A DNA stretch of 64,000 nt from the NCBI GenBank assembly GCA_028285035.1, contig JANQQF010000019.1, positions 62,001-126,000 on the forward strand, written 5' to 3'. A program made the position numbers and the translations under genes. Source of the DNA: Phycisphaerae bacterium (GTDB lineage: Bacteria > Chloroflexota > Anaerolineae > 4572-78 > J111). The notes below the pieces were generated by a model, which saw only the letters and a program-made list of their open reading frames with translations, was not told the origin of the DNA and searched no databases. Shown here one piece after another: positions 18,094 through 27,084 of this stretch (its first letter is position 1; each line of letters opens with the position of its first letter).

Positions 18094-21000
18094 GTGAACC
18101 ATATATATTTTAAGAGATTGCAACACCTCATTATTCAGCCTTGGCGAAAGCAGCATATCTTATACTACGTGACAGCACTTTTACTTGGGCTAAATGGTGT
18201 CTTACTCGCCCCCAAACTCGTTCAAGCCCAGAGTGGTGTTCCTCTGGACACGTTTCCTGCCTGGCTTTCTCAGGAAGTCGAACATACAACTAGTGTGGCG
18301 TGGGGTGATATGGATGGCGATGGTGATCTTGACCTGGCGGTGGGTGGGGAGCAAAACAGGGTGTACTTGAACCAAGATGGGGTTTTGCAGAGTGTCGCTG
18401 TCTGGACCTCGGCCCCGACGGATATGACGGAGAGTGTGGCCTGGGGGGATATAGACCGAGATGGCGACCTTGATCTGGCCACAGGAGGCAGTGGACCAAA
18501 TAAGGTATACCTGAATCAAGATGGGGTGTTACAGACGACTGCTGCTTGGGTCTCTGATGATGAGACTGGTACCTCTAGTGTCGCCTGGGGAGATATGGAT
18601 CAGGATGGCGATCTTGATCTGGCCACGGGAGGCAGTGGACCAAATAAGGTATACCTGAATCAAGATGGGGTCTTGCAGACGACTACTAGTTGGGTCTCTG
18701 AGATTTCTGGCTATGACTCCGATGCCCCTCCTAATGTTACCTGGAGCGTCGCCTGGGGCGATGTGGATGGCGATGGTGATCTTGATCTCGCTGCTGGCCA
18801 TGCAGAAAATGATAGTCTCGTGTATATACCAGGACATAGCATAATCTACCTAAATAATAAGTATGGTGGGGACCTGCAAACCACTGCCGCTTGGACGTCT
18901 TATCCAACTGATGCTACGTATAGTGTGGCCTGGGGAGACGTAGATGGTGATGGTGATCTTGATCTTGCTGCTGGAAACGGGAAAAATTGGCTTGGGGTTT
19001 CTGAACCAAATACAATTTATCTGAATCATAGCAGATCCTTACAGGTAGATGATGATACTTGGTTCCATGACTTTAACTATAGCCTTGCCTGGGGAGACGT
19101 AGATGGTGATGGTGATCTTGATCTTGCTGCTGGAAATCTTGGGGGTGTCTTAGTCTACCTGAATGAAAATGGTATTTTACAGGAAGCAACCACGGTTGAT
19201 GGTTATGAGACTATCAATAGCGTGGCTTGGGGAGATGTGGATAGAGATGGTGACCTCGACCTTGCCGCTGGCGGTGAGCAGCAAACAAAAGTCTATCTAA
19301 ATGAGAATGGAGTCCTACAATCGCCTGCTATCTGGACATCTGAGGATATGGGGTATGTATCCAGTGTGGCTTGGGGCGATATGGATATGGATGGTGATCT
19401 CGATCTTGCTGTAGGCAGTGAACAAAATAGAGTATACCTTAACCAGGACGGAGTTTTGCAAACTTCTAACATCTGGGTTGCCAATGAAATAGATAGCACA
19501 TCCAGCGTGGCCTGGGGAGACGTAGATAGAGATGGTGATCTCGATCTGGCTGTGGGGAATGATGGACAAAACAAGATTTACTTGAACCAAGGTGGGATTT
19601 TACAATCTATTGCGACTTGGATCTCTGATGAAAGTGATGATACCTCTAGCGTGGCTTGGGGAGATATGGATGGTGATGGTGATCTCGATCTGGCTGTGGG
19701 GAATTATCGGAAGCCAAACAAGGTCTATTTGAATCAAGATGGGCGCTTGCAGACGACTGCTACTTGGGGCTCTGGTGATGCGGATGATACCACGAGTATC
19801 GCTTGGGGCGATATGGATGGTGATGGTGACCTCGATCTGGCGACCGTGAGTGTAAATCTTGACGCAAGCAAGATTTATCTGAATCAAGATGGGCGCTTGC
19901 AGCCCACCAGTAATTTTACAATTCGGAGTGCTGAAGGCCACACCCATAGCGTGGCATGGGGTGATTATGATGGGGATGGTGATCTCGACCTCGTCGTTGG
20001 CGGCCGATTTGACACTCAAATCTATCGAAATAACCGACAAGGCGGGCAAAATTTACCCGATAATCTCCCCTACTTAAAAACCACCCCCCCTTATCCTAGT
20101 GTTAATGCTAGCTTTTATGCCTCATCGACCATTTTAAATAGCCCTACCCTTTCAATGACCTACACCCTTTTTGATCTAGAGGGTGACTCGGTTCGTTTTA
20201 TCAAAGCGTTTTACTCCCCCAATGGCGGTGGGCAATGGTTTCCCGCGACCCCTGAAGCTGGAACTTTTACGACTGACCTTAGTACTCAACTATCGGAGTA
20301 TCAGGCTAAGATTGATCCAGAAGAGGCAGGAAGTATTCCCTCTTTAGGGACAATTAGCTCTACCTTGGTTATTCCGACCTCTCAAATCATTAACGATATT
20401 GATGTCTGGCTCACAATTAATCACTATGTTGCTGGAGATTTAGATGTGTATTTAGAATCTCCACAAGGGACTTTGGTTGAGCTCTTTACAGATGTAGATG
20501 GCTCTGGTGAAGGTTTCGAGCATACCATTTTAGATGATGAAGCTTCAGTAACGATTGAGGCTGGGACAGCTCCTTTTACAGGCCGATTCCAGCCTGAGGG
20601 GAGCTTGGCTGATTTTGATGGCGAGGTAACAGATGGTGTCTGGACCTTGTGGGTTACAGATGATGATACGCCGGAGTATGGAGGCGGAATCGTGTCTTGG
20701 GGAATTTATCCGCAAACAGAAAGTGGAACACACACCTTTGCTTGGGATGCGGATGAAGATTTGGTTAAGAGCGATAATATCGTCTTTCGGATCGAAGCCT
20801 ATCAAGGCTTTACTAGCCCTGGCCCCTACCAGCGTCCTTATGCCTCAACCCAAACCTTTTCCTTTCGATATGCGGCCCCCCAATACATCAAGGTGGTGGA
20901 TGAGGCGGGAAACCCTGTCCCTAATGCCGAGATTTATCGCGACGGCGTCTCGATTGGTCAAACAAGTCAGGCAGGCTTACTCAACCCTGGTCCTCTCGAA

Positions 21001-22974
21001 ATTGGGGATGAATTGGCTGTCCTCGCCCTCCAACATCAGGAATCGACCATCAGAGGTCAACACGATGAGTGGGCTTATCGCACCTACCTGACCAATATAG
21101 AGGTGGATGAGTTAGGACACACCACCCCCTTTACCGTCAACCAACCCCAAGGCGAGCAACTGCTCGTGGTTCGCCCCGAACAAACGCTGATCCTGTTCAA
21201 TCTGTTGGTTTCCATTGAGTGGGATGCCACGGATGAATATGTGGCTGACACCCAAGCGGCCTTCGATGCGGCTGCCGATTTTCTATACGATGTGACTGAT
21301 GGGCAGATGACCTTTGGGCAGGTAGCCATTTATGACAATGCTGAGTATTGGACCGAGGCTGATATCCAAATCACGACCAAGAATGCCGTCACCCCCCATG
21401 CCTTTATTGGGGGAATAACCTCTGAGGATACCAGTCACATCATTCGGGTGGGCCGCTTCTGGAATGGGAACTCGGCCGATCAGGGACCTTGGAGTGCATC
21501 CGAGGGGTATCGGACCTTGGTTCACGAGTTTGGGCATTATGGGCTGGGGCTGTATGACGAATACTTTGGCTATCTTAAAGAGGGGGACAAACTGGTCGGA
21601 GAAAGACGAACAGTTTGTATTCATAAAGACAATCGAAAAGGGCTCTATGATGCCAGTATTATGGATTACCACTATACCACCAGTGAGTTGGCCGATGTGG
21701 GCCGCTGGGCCTCACACTGTCAGAAGACCGCCCAACATCAATTGAACAATGGCGAGGCAGCCTGGCAAACGTTAGCGCGGCTCTATGATGATCACTCAGA
21801 TGAACCGCAGTGGCACTTGGTCAGCCCAGATGTGCGAGCTGGGGTGGGACAAAGTGTGCCTGGGCCAGAGATGGTCCCTGCGGTCCTGCCCTTCCCAATT
21901 GTGACCACGACCAATGTTGGGAACGATCCTAAGCCCTTTACCTTGCAGGTGTGTCACAATGGGACCCCCTATCAGGCTGGCACTTGGGTGACTTTGACCA
22001 AAACGAAAGGTACCGCGATGGATCAGGGGTTGACGGACGAGATTGCGGGGCATATCGAGATTTTGGGAGCAACGGGCACAGACTCCTTAAAGATCGTTTC
22101 CCTTGATGGGGCGCTGTCAGCGGATCGACAGGTCGATCAAATATTAAGTATCGGTTACCTTGAATTGAATCCAAATGCCTCGTCAGCGTTGGCGACCCAA
22201 AGTGTCACAACAGGACCCTATTTACGTCTATCACCAACCACCAGTAATGGGAATTTAGATGGCTTACTTCTGGTCGTCACCCAGACTCTGTCTACCGATA
22301 ACTTAAAATATGCCCTGACGGGTCCTGATCAGATCGGCCCAGCTAATATTGTGATCCCCTACAATTTTGAACAAAAGCAACATGAGGTCTCGGCCTTTTT
22401 TATTCCTCCGGCCTTGTCTGGATATGCCAATGTCTATGGTACACATAATGGGCAATTTATTGACCTGAACGTTGACTACCGCTTGCAACAAACCCTAAAT
22501 ATCAGCGATACCAACCTCTTCTCCAATGATGGCAATCTAAAGCTGCATCTGGAGCCTGGATCGTTCCCTCTGGCTGAGGTTCATTTCTTGATCGCCTCCC
22601 CTTGGGGTTTACCCAGCCCATTGCCAACAGGCTTGGCTGCGGTGGGCGAGGTGTATGAGATCACCGCTTCAGGCAATATGACAACATTGGAAAAACCAGC
22701 TGTTTTGACCTTCCATTATGATAGTGAAACGATGGCTGGCTTTGACAGCGAGAGTGTGACTATTTATCAGTGGGATCCTGCCACGGCCACCTGGCACCCA
22801 ATGGATACCGATCACAGCCCTGATGATCAGGAAGTGAGCACCGTCATGACTGATCTTGGAGTTTACGCCTTGTTGGGGAACCTCAGTGAGATTACATCTC
22901 GATCCCATAGCAACGACGTGGTTTGCGGTATAGCGCTTTCAGAATCAATCTATCTACCTTTGATTCGGAAATAA
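18094..22974 (+). CDS. Secreted metalloprotease paralogue with 12 FG-GAP repeats and a P-domain
   Basis: 1626 residues; GTG start with GGAGGGAAGATA just before it. Signal peptide about 25-46. Residues about 63-650 hold twelve repeats of SVAWGDxDxDGDLDLAxG ... VYLNxDGxLQ, FG-GAP/VCBS-type units whose DxDxDG loops bind calcium and which form a propeller. A proprotein-convertase P-domain follows (about 750-875: INDIDVWLTINHYVAGDLDVYL ... DGVWTLWVTDD). From about 930 it parallels the previous gene product: Ig-like domain, zinc site HEFGHYGLGLYDEY starting at His1144, and two beta domains. It ends in IYLPLIRK. Only about 75 bases separate the two genes, so they are probably co-transcribed. Confidence 0.85.
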   Translation: MNHIYFKRLQHLIIQPWRKQHILYYVTALLLGLNGVLLAPKLVQAQSGVPLDTFPAWLSQEVEHTTSVAWGDMDGDGDLDLAVGGEQNRVYLNQDGVLQSVAVWTSAPTDMTESVAWGDIDRDGDLDLATGGSGPNKVYLNQDGVLQTTAAWVSDDETGTSSVAWGDMDQDGDLDLATGGSGPNKVYLNQDGVLQTTTSWVSEISGYDSDAPPNVTWSVAWGDVDGDGDLDLAAGHAENDSLVYIPGHSIIYLNNKYGGDLQTTAAWTSYPTDATYSVAWGDVDGDGDLDLAAGNGKNWLGVSEPNTIYLNHSRSLQVDDDTWFHDFNYSLAWGDVDGDGDLDLAAGNLGGVLVYLNENGILQEATTVDGYETINSVAWGDVDRDGDLDLAAGGEQQTKVYLNENGVLQSPAIWTSEDMGYVSSVAWGDMDMDGDLDLAVGSEQNRVYLNQDGVLQTSNIWVANEIDSTSSVAWGDVDRDGDLDLAVGNDGQNKIYLNQGGILQSIATWISDESDDTSSVAWGDMDGDGDLDLAVGNYRKPNKVYLNQDGRLQTTATWGSGDADDTTSIAWGDMDGDGDLDLATVSVNLDASKIYLNQDGRLQPTSNFTIRSAEGHTHSVAWGDYDGDGDLDLVVGGRFDTQIYRNNRQGGQNLPDNLPYLKTTPPYPSVNASFYASSTILNSPTLSMTYTLFDLEGDSVRFIKAFYSPNGGGQWFPATPEAGTFTTDLSTQLSEYQAKIDPEEAGSIPSLGTISSTLVIPTSQIINDIDVWLTINHYVAGDLDVYLESPQGTLVELFTDVDGSGEGFEHTILDDEASVTIEAGTAPFTGRFQPEGSLADFDGEVTDGVWTLWVTDDDTPEYGGGIVSWGIYPQTESGTHTFAWDADEDLVKSDNIVFRIEAYQGFTSPGPYQRPYASTQTFSFRYAAPQYIKVVDEAGNPVPNAEIYRDGVSIGQTSQAGLLNPGPLEIGDELAVLALQHQESTIRGQHDEWAYRTYLTNIEVDELGHTTPFTVNQPQGEQLLVVRPEQTLILFNLLVSIEWDATDEYVADTQAAFDAAADFLYDVTDGQMTFGQVAIYDNAEYWTEADIQITTKNAVTPHAFIGGITSEDTSHIIRVGRFWNGNSADQGPWSASEGYRTLVHEFGHYGLGLYDEYFGYLKEGDKLVGERRTVCIHKDNRKGLYDASIMDYHYTTSELADVGRWASHCQKTAQHQLNNGEAAWQTLARLYDDHSDEPQWHLVSPDVRAGVGQSVPGPEMVPAVLPFPIVTTTNVGNDPKPFTLQVCHNGTPYQAGTWVTLTKTKGTAMDQGLTDEIAGHIEILGATGTDSLKIVSLDGALSADRQVDQILSIGYLELNPNASSALATQSVTTGPYLRLSPTTSNGNLDGLLLVVTQTLSTDNLKYALTGPDQIGPANIVIPYNFEQKQHEVSAFFIPPALSGYANVYGTHNGQFIDLNVDYRLQQTLNISDTNLFSNDGNLKLHLEPGSFPLAEVHFLIASPWGLPSPLPTGLAAVGEVYEITASGNMTTLEKPAVLTFHYDSETMAGFDSESVTIYQWDPATATWHPMDTDHSPDDQEVSTVMTDLGVYALLGNLSEITSRSHSNDVVCGIALSESIYLPLIRK

Positions 22975-23007
22975 CAATCTAGAAAGAAACTCATATCGCC
23001 ATCACAA

Positions 23008-23040
23008 AAAGCGCAGTGTTTTTTAAGATCGCTGCGCTTT
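23008..23040 (+). terminator. Hairpin terminator after the metalloprotease pair
   Basis: A perfect 9-bp stem, AAAGCGCAG (23008-23016) with CTGCGCTTT (23032-23040), has a 15-base loop. Only a short T-stretch lies at its 3' side. It follows the stop of the second metalloprotease by 34 bases. Confidence 0.6.
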
Positions 23041-23380
23041 GTAATGACTAGGCTCACCAACCATCCACTATTACTTTACAATCAAAGGTAAAGTCGTCTG
23101 TTCTTTTTAGCAGTTAGATCGACTGTGCAGAGGGGCGAAAACACTGTGGTGATCTGTGCCTGTACTCCCCCGTGATTGATGGTATTGGTCGCCCACCCCG
23201 ATTATAGAGTATCTGCCTCTCAATAGCCTCAATATCACAGGGTGCCATACTATCGCATCCCCATCGGCGGAACAGGACTGACCCCATTGGTCTGTCCCTG
23301 AACAAACGCTATCATTATTATATGTGTTTGGGGCAGCACCCCACCCTCTTAGGGATTTGTGGTTAGTACAGCACCCAAAA
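23041..23380. other. Non-coding gap between convergent genes
   Basis: 340 bases with no recognisable gene, repeat or site. A short frame of 63 codons on the minus strand has no ribosome site. Confidence 0.4.
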
Positions 23381-26300
23381 TTAATCTCGAAAAATTACAG
23401 GCAGATGAGTGTTATAGTTATCAACCAAGGCTGATAGAATGATGATCTGAGGTTCAAGCCCTATTCCTTTTAAGGTGACTTGATTAAGTAATCGGTCGCT
23501 AGGCGTAGCCTCACCTGAAACTTGAACCGTGATCATAATCGTACCTAAAGTACCTCCTGGTAATACATCGATTTCCCAATTATGATGATCGGTAGTGGGG
23601 GCTGGGCTGGCTGAATGATAGTTAGTGTTGGCATCATAATTGGCCGTAATGTCCACATTTTTAGCGGGCTGATCGCTATGATTAGCATATGTTAAGATAT
23701 AGGTTAGCAACTGACCTGGCTTAACTGTAGGGGCCGAAACCACCCCCTGAAGAGTCAACGTAGGCTGACCAATAATGGTTTGGGCGATTGCGGTTTCTGT
23801 CCCAAGCCCTTCTCCGGTCAATCTTACCTCACTGTTTAACACCATGCCTGCCTCAACCGTTTTTGAGACTGCAACGGTAACCACAATCGTCTCGGAGGTA
23901 TTAGCCGGTAATGACCCTAACTCCCAAATATTATTTCCTCGACTTGGGGGCGGCACAGCTGAGTGATAGGTTGTATGGTCATCCAGAAGTTGAGTTAGAA
24001 CCACATTCTTGGCGGGGGCGTTGCCATTGTTGCTATAGGTTAGAATATAGGTTAGTAATTGGTCAGGTTGGATATGGGAGGCCGTGGCGATATTGTTCAG
24101 GGTAAGACGAGGTTGGACAACTTGTAAAGCTAGAGCAGGGTCACCAAAAAGTGTAAAAATCTCAATCGGTTCACGCCAGCCAAGGTTGGCATAGGCCTCA
24201 ATCTTTGCCGTAGTTGTCGCTGGGCCAAGCTGAGAATTATGATCAGCAAAGATCGTCTCATAAAGGGCCTTGATTGTCGCCTCGTGCCAAAAGGTATACC
24301 CCAACCCAGTGGGACTCCAAGCCCCAATCGCCCCTTTTTCTTTAGCCTTTACAAAGCTTTCTGCCAAACTGTCTTGAGACTCGGGGTGGGAAAACAGCCC
24401 ATTGTAACAGTTGCCTGTGACCAGAAAGGGATAACGTGGGCCATTATTTAGAGATGAGATATCGGTATCGATCAAAATCCTTTGATCCTGCCAATGGTTC
24501 CAGCCGTTAACACTACCGTGCCCTATATAATTAACAATCAGCGCTCCTTCATCAATCGCTTTAAGAATGTCAGGGGTGGGGTCATGGGGGCGAGGATAAA
24601 GGCTGGGGTAAATTTGTTTTACATCGTAGTTCGGAGGCAAGAGAGATATTAGCTGATCTGACTCAGTTTCAAAGAGACCATTCTCGCCATCGTCAGTCAC
24701 AAAGACGGCTTTTTGTTGCCAATCATCTGGTAAATTTTGTTCATATGCCACAATTTTATCGATGACCTGATGTGCCTGGGGTAAGGTTCGTACAGCCAGA
24801 CGACCAATAAACATATCAGGTAAAGGATCATCTCCACTAACACTAACAAACCAGTTATCACTTGAGGTCTGTCCAATTAGTCCGGAGGTGAACAGATGGG
24901 TAGGGACAAAGTTGACATTGCTTGTGCCCAAATAATCGTGATAATCGTAGGTGGCATCCCCAATCAACAGTACATACAGTGGCGCTGGTGGGGTCCAATG
25001 GTGATAGGCATAGCCCAGAAAATCACGAATGGCTTGGGGGGTAAAGCGTCCACCACTAAATTCGTCGTAGAGATCGGTCACCTGAATGACAGCCACCTGT
25101 CGCCCTTGCCCAGCCCGGTAATCAGCCAATCGCGAGGCCGCTTCGCTGAAGTCTGAGTGGGTAATGATCAAATAATCGGCCTGATTATGAGATGATCGCC
25201 AGGTAGAGGGTGTGTCGAGCAGAAAACCGGCTGGGCTCCTTTTTTTGTCAGCGGTCAGGGCTAGATAACGTGACTCTGCCCTGACCGTTGTTTCCATCTG
25301 GACTTCAGCCTGACCGCCAACCATTTCGATTTCAGCCCCAGTTAGCCGACCAACTTGGGCTGGATCGCTGATATCATAGACCCAAATTAATGGGTGACTA
25401 AAACCATCAATGGAAAAGGTCGTCAAACCAGGATCAGATGCGGTAAAGATCAACTCATCATTGTCGGCAGTATAGTTATCCCAATATTCAAGGTCAATTA
25501 TATTGAGATAAAAGCTATCGACCTTAGCCCCGGTGTCGTTGGGAGATTTAATTACTAGGGTATTGTCGCCGTTCTTAAAAAAAGATTGTGGGACGGAAAC
25601 TTCGTGGGTAAAGGGGACATCGCCGTCCCACCAAGCCTCATCAATGATGTGACCATTGAGGACCAATTGGGTGTGATGATCAGGATTCACTGCTGGTACA
25701 CGAGTCCGGCCATATAGAGCCACCCGTACCAGCCCTTCTTCAGCCAATGAGGCAATATTTTGTAATTTAAAGGTGAACATCCGGCTGGCAGTGTTGGTAT
25801 GAAATCGACTCCAGAACCAATGATCATCCCCGCCGCTGGGCAGCTGCGGCCAATATTCGTGATTTTCCTCCAGATGCAGGGTTCGATAAAAGGCTGTCGG
25901 CGTAGCTCCAGCCCCAGTTGGGGTACTGTCCAACGCAACCATCCGTTGCCCCAACTGGTCGCCAACCCTGAGCCAATAGATGTTGCGATCCGTAAAGTTG
26001 TCGGGGAGCGACTGACCGTAAAATTCCAGCCAATCCTCAGGATCAAAAATGCCATCAGCCTTGCCACTAACATAAATCGCTACCTCACTGTCATTGTTGT
26101 TTAGCTGCAACTGACGTGGATCTATACCATTCAAATCAAACCCAGCGTTTTGCAAATCCTGGTAAGTAACTTGATACAGGCCATCGTTATCAACAAAAAT
26201 TTTGAGAGCCTGACCTTGGCTCTGGGGTGCAATTTGCGATGGAGTCATGGCTTTTTGCGAGAGGACAGGTGCGGGTAAAGTGGCATAATTTAGGAGTGAG

Positions 26301-26980
26301 GCTTGTAAGACTCGTTCATACGGCGTATCAAATCGAGAGGGAATTGCGGACTGGACCAAAACTGGCGGCTCAACAAAATGCACCTGTATTCGCAAGCGAC
26401 GATAAATCTCTAACGTTTGCTGCACGGGATTGTATTGAAAAGGATACACGCGTAGCTGAGTCACTGCTTGGTCGCGTAATCGTCCGGTCAGTCCTACTTC
26501 GGTCAATGAACCGGGAAAAAAGGCATCCTGCCCATACAAGATTTCATCTAAGATGAAAGTCTCGACTGGCGGTTCATCCGGCTGAGGATAGGTTAGAGTC
26601 GGTGTGGGAACAAGTTGGATGTCGGTCAGGGTTTCGCGTTCCTGCTCCAGAATAGTGATTTTGTCAATCCCACCTGGCGGCGTGCCCAACAACTCGCCCA
26701 GACCCAGTAGTTGAGGTTGACCAGGCTCGGTCATTGGGACGAGATCAGGGGCAGACAGGGTCTGGTAGGTGAGGCCCTCATACCTTTTGGTTTCCAAGGC
26801 AAACTTCGGTAAGCGAAGCTCTAGAATCATCCCCGTGTCGTCCATTTGCAGGATTTGCAGAGGAGGGCCTTGGTCTGACTTAGCTTGGGCATAGCTCAGG
26901 CTGGGGGGAGATAACAGAAAGAAGGTTAACAGAAATACCACCTTTATTGTAGAAATGTATTGTTTTGTTAAGGGCCTCAT
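23381..26980 (-). CDS. Secreted C25 (gingipain-like) cysteine protease with DUF11 repeats
   Basis: 1199 residues. Signal peptide about 1-32. The N-terminal half is a propeptide-like beta region. Residues about 610-950 form a C25 peptidase: YLIITHSDF, YVLLIGDATYDY, then the catalytic His821 in YIGHGSVNGW and Cys858 in VTGNCYNG. The 37-residue His-Cys spacing resembles that of gingipains. Two DUF11-type repeats follow (LLTYILTYSNNGNAPAKNV and LLTYILTYANHSDQPAKNV). The chain ends THLPVIFRD, a variant of the YLPL tail. No Bacteroidetes type IX secretion domain is visible at the C-terminus. Probably a surface or secreted protease. Confidence 0.8.
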   Translation of the reverse strand: MRPLTKQYISTIKVVFLLTFFLLSPPSLSYAQAKSDQGPPLQILQMDDTGMILELRLPKFALETKRYEGLTYQTLSAPDLVPMTEPGQPQLLGLGELLGTPPGGIDKITILEQERETLTDIQLVPTPTLTYPQPDEPPVETFILDEILYGQDAFFPGSLTEVGLTGRLRDQAVTQLRVYPFQYNPVQQTLEIYRRLRIQVHFVEPPVLVQSAIPSRFDTPYERVLQASLLNYATLPAPVLSQKAMTPSQIAPQSQGQALKIFVDNDGLYQVTYQDLQNAGFDLNGIDPRQLQLNNNDSEVAIYVSGKADGIFDPEDWLEFYGQSLPDNFTDRNIYWLRVGDQLGQRMVALDSTPTGAGATPTAFYRTLHLEENHEYWPQLPSGGDDHWFWSRFHTNTASRMFTFKLQNIASLAEEGLVRVALYGRTRVPAVNPDHHTQLVLNGHIIDEAWWDGDVPFTHEVSVPQSFFKNGDNTLVIKSPNDTGAKVDSFYLNIIDLEYWDNYTADNDELIFTASDPGLTTFSIDGFSHPLIWVYDISDPAQVGRLTGAEIEMVGGQAEVQMETTVRAESRYLALTADKKRSPAGFLLDTPSTWRSSHNQADYLIITHSDFSEAASRLADYRAGQGRQVAVIQVTDLYDEFSGGRFTPQAIRDFLGYAYHHWTPPAPLYVLLIGDATYDYHDYLGTSNVNFVPTHLFTSGLIGQTSSDNWFVSVSGDDPLPDMFIGRLAVRTLPQAHQVIDKIVAYEQNLPDDWQQKAVFVTDDGENGLFETESDQLISLLPPNYDVKQIYPSLYPRPHDPTPDILKAIDEGALIVNYIGHGSVNGWNHWQDQRILIDTDISSLNNGPRYPFLVTGNCYNGLFSHPESQDSLAESFVKAKEKGAIGAWSPTGLGYTFWHEATIKALYETIFADHNSQLGPATTTAKIEAYANLGWREPIEIFTLFGDPALALQVVQPRLTLNNIATASHIQPDQLLTYILTYSNNGNAPAKNVVLTQLLDDHTTYHSAVPPPSRGNNIWELGSLPANTSETIVVTVAVSKTVEAGMVLNSEVRLTGEGLGTETAIAQTIIGQPTLTLQGVVSAPTVKPGQLLTYILTYANHSDQPAKNVDITANYDANTNYHSASPAPTTDHHNWEIDVLPGGTLGTIMITVQVSGEATPSDRLLNQVTLKGIGLEPQIIILSALVDNYNTHLPVIFRD

Positions 26981-27018
26981 AGCCAGAACCCATCAATTTC
27001 AAAGTACTATTTTCTTGA

Positions 27019-27066
27019 AGCCCCAAAAGGTCTTTGACAAACAAAGTTGTAGCACCCTTTGGGGCT
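27019..27066. terminator. Hairpin after the beta-helix gene
   Basis: A 9-bp perfect stem (AGCCCCAAA, 27019-27027, with TTTGGGGCT, 27058-27066) has a 30-base loop that can fold again. It lies 18 bases past the stop of the minus-strand gene ending at 27085 and before the start of the C25 gene. No T-run, so it may be attenuating. Confidence 0.5.
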
Positions 27067-27084
27067 GGGCTAGCCAACTGACCT

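Noticed and set aside
18290..20040. Regular DNA repeats that might suggest a CRISPR array or satellite
   Set aside because: They are in-frame coding repeats of an FG-GAP protein with variable unit length and no spacers.
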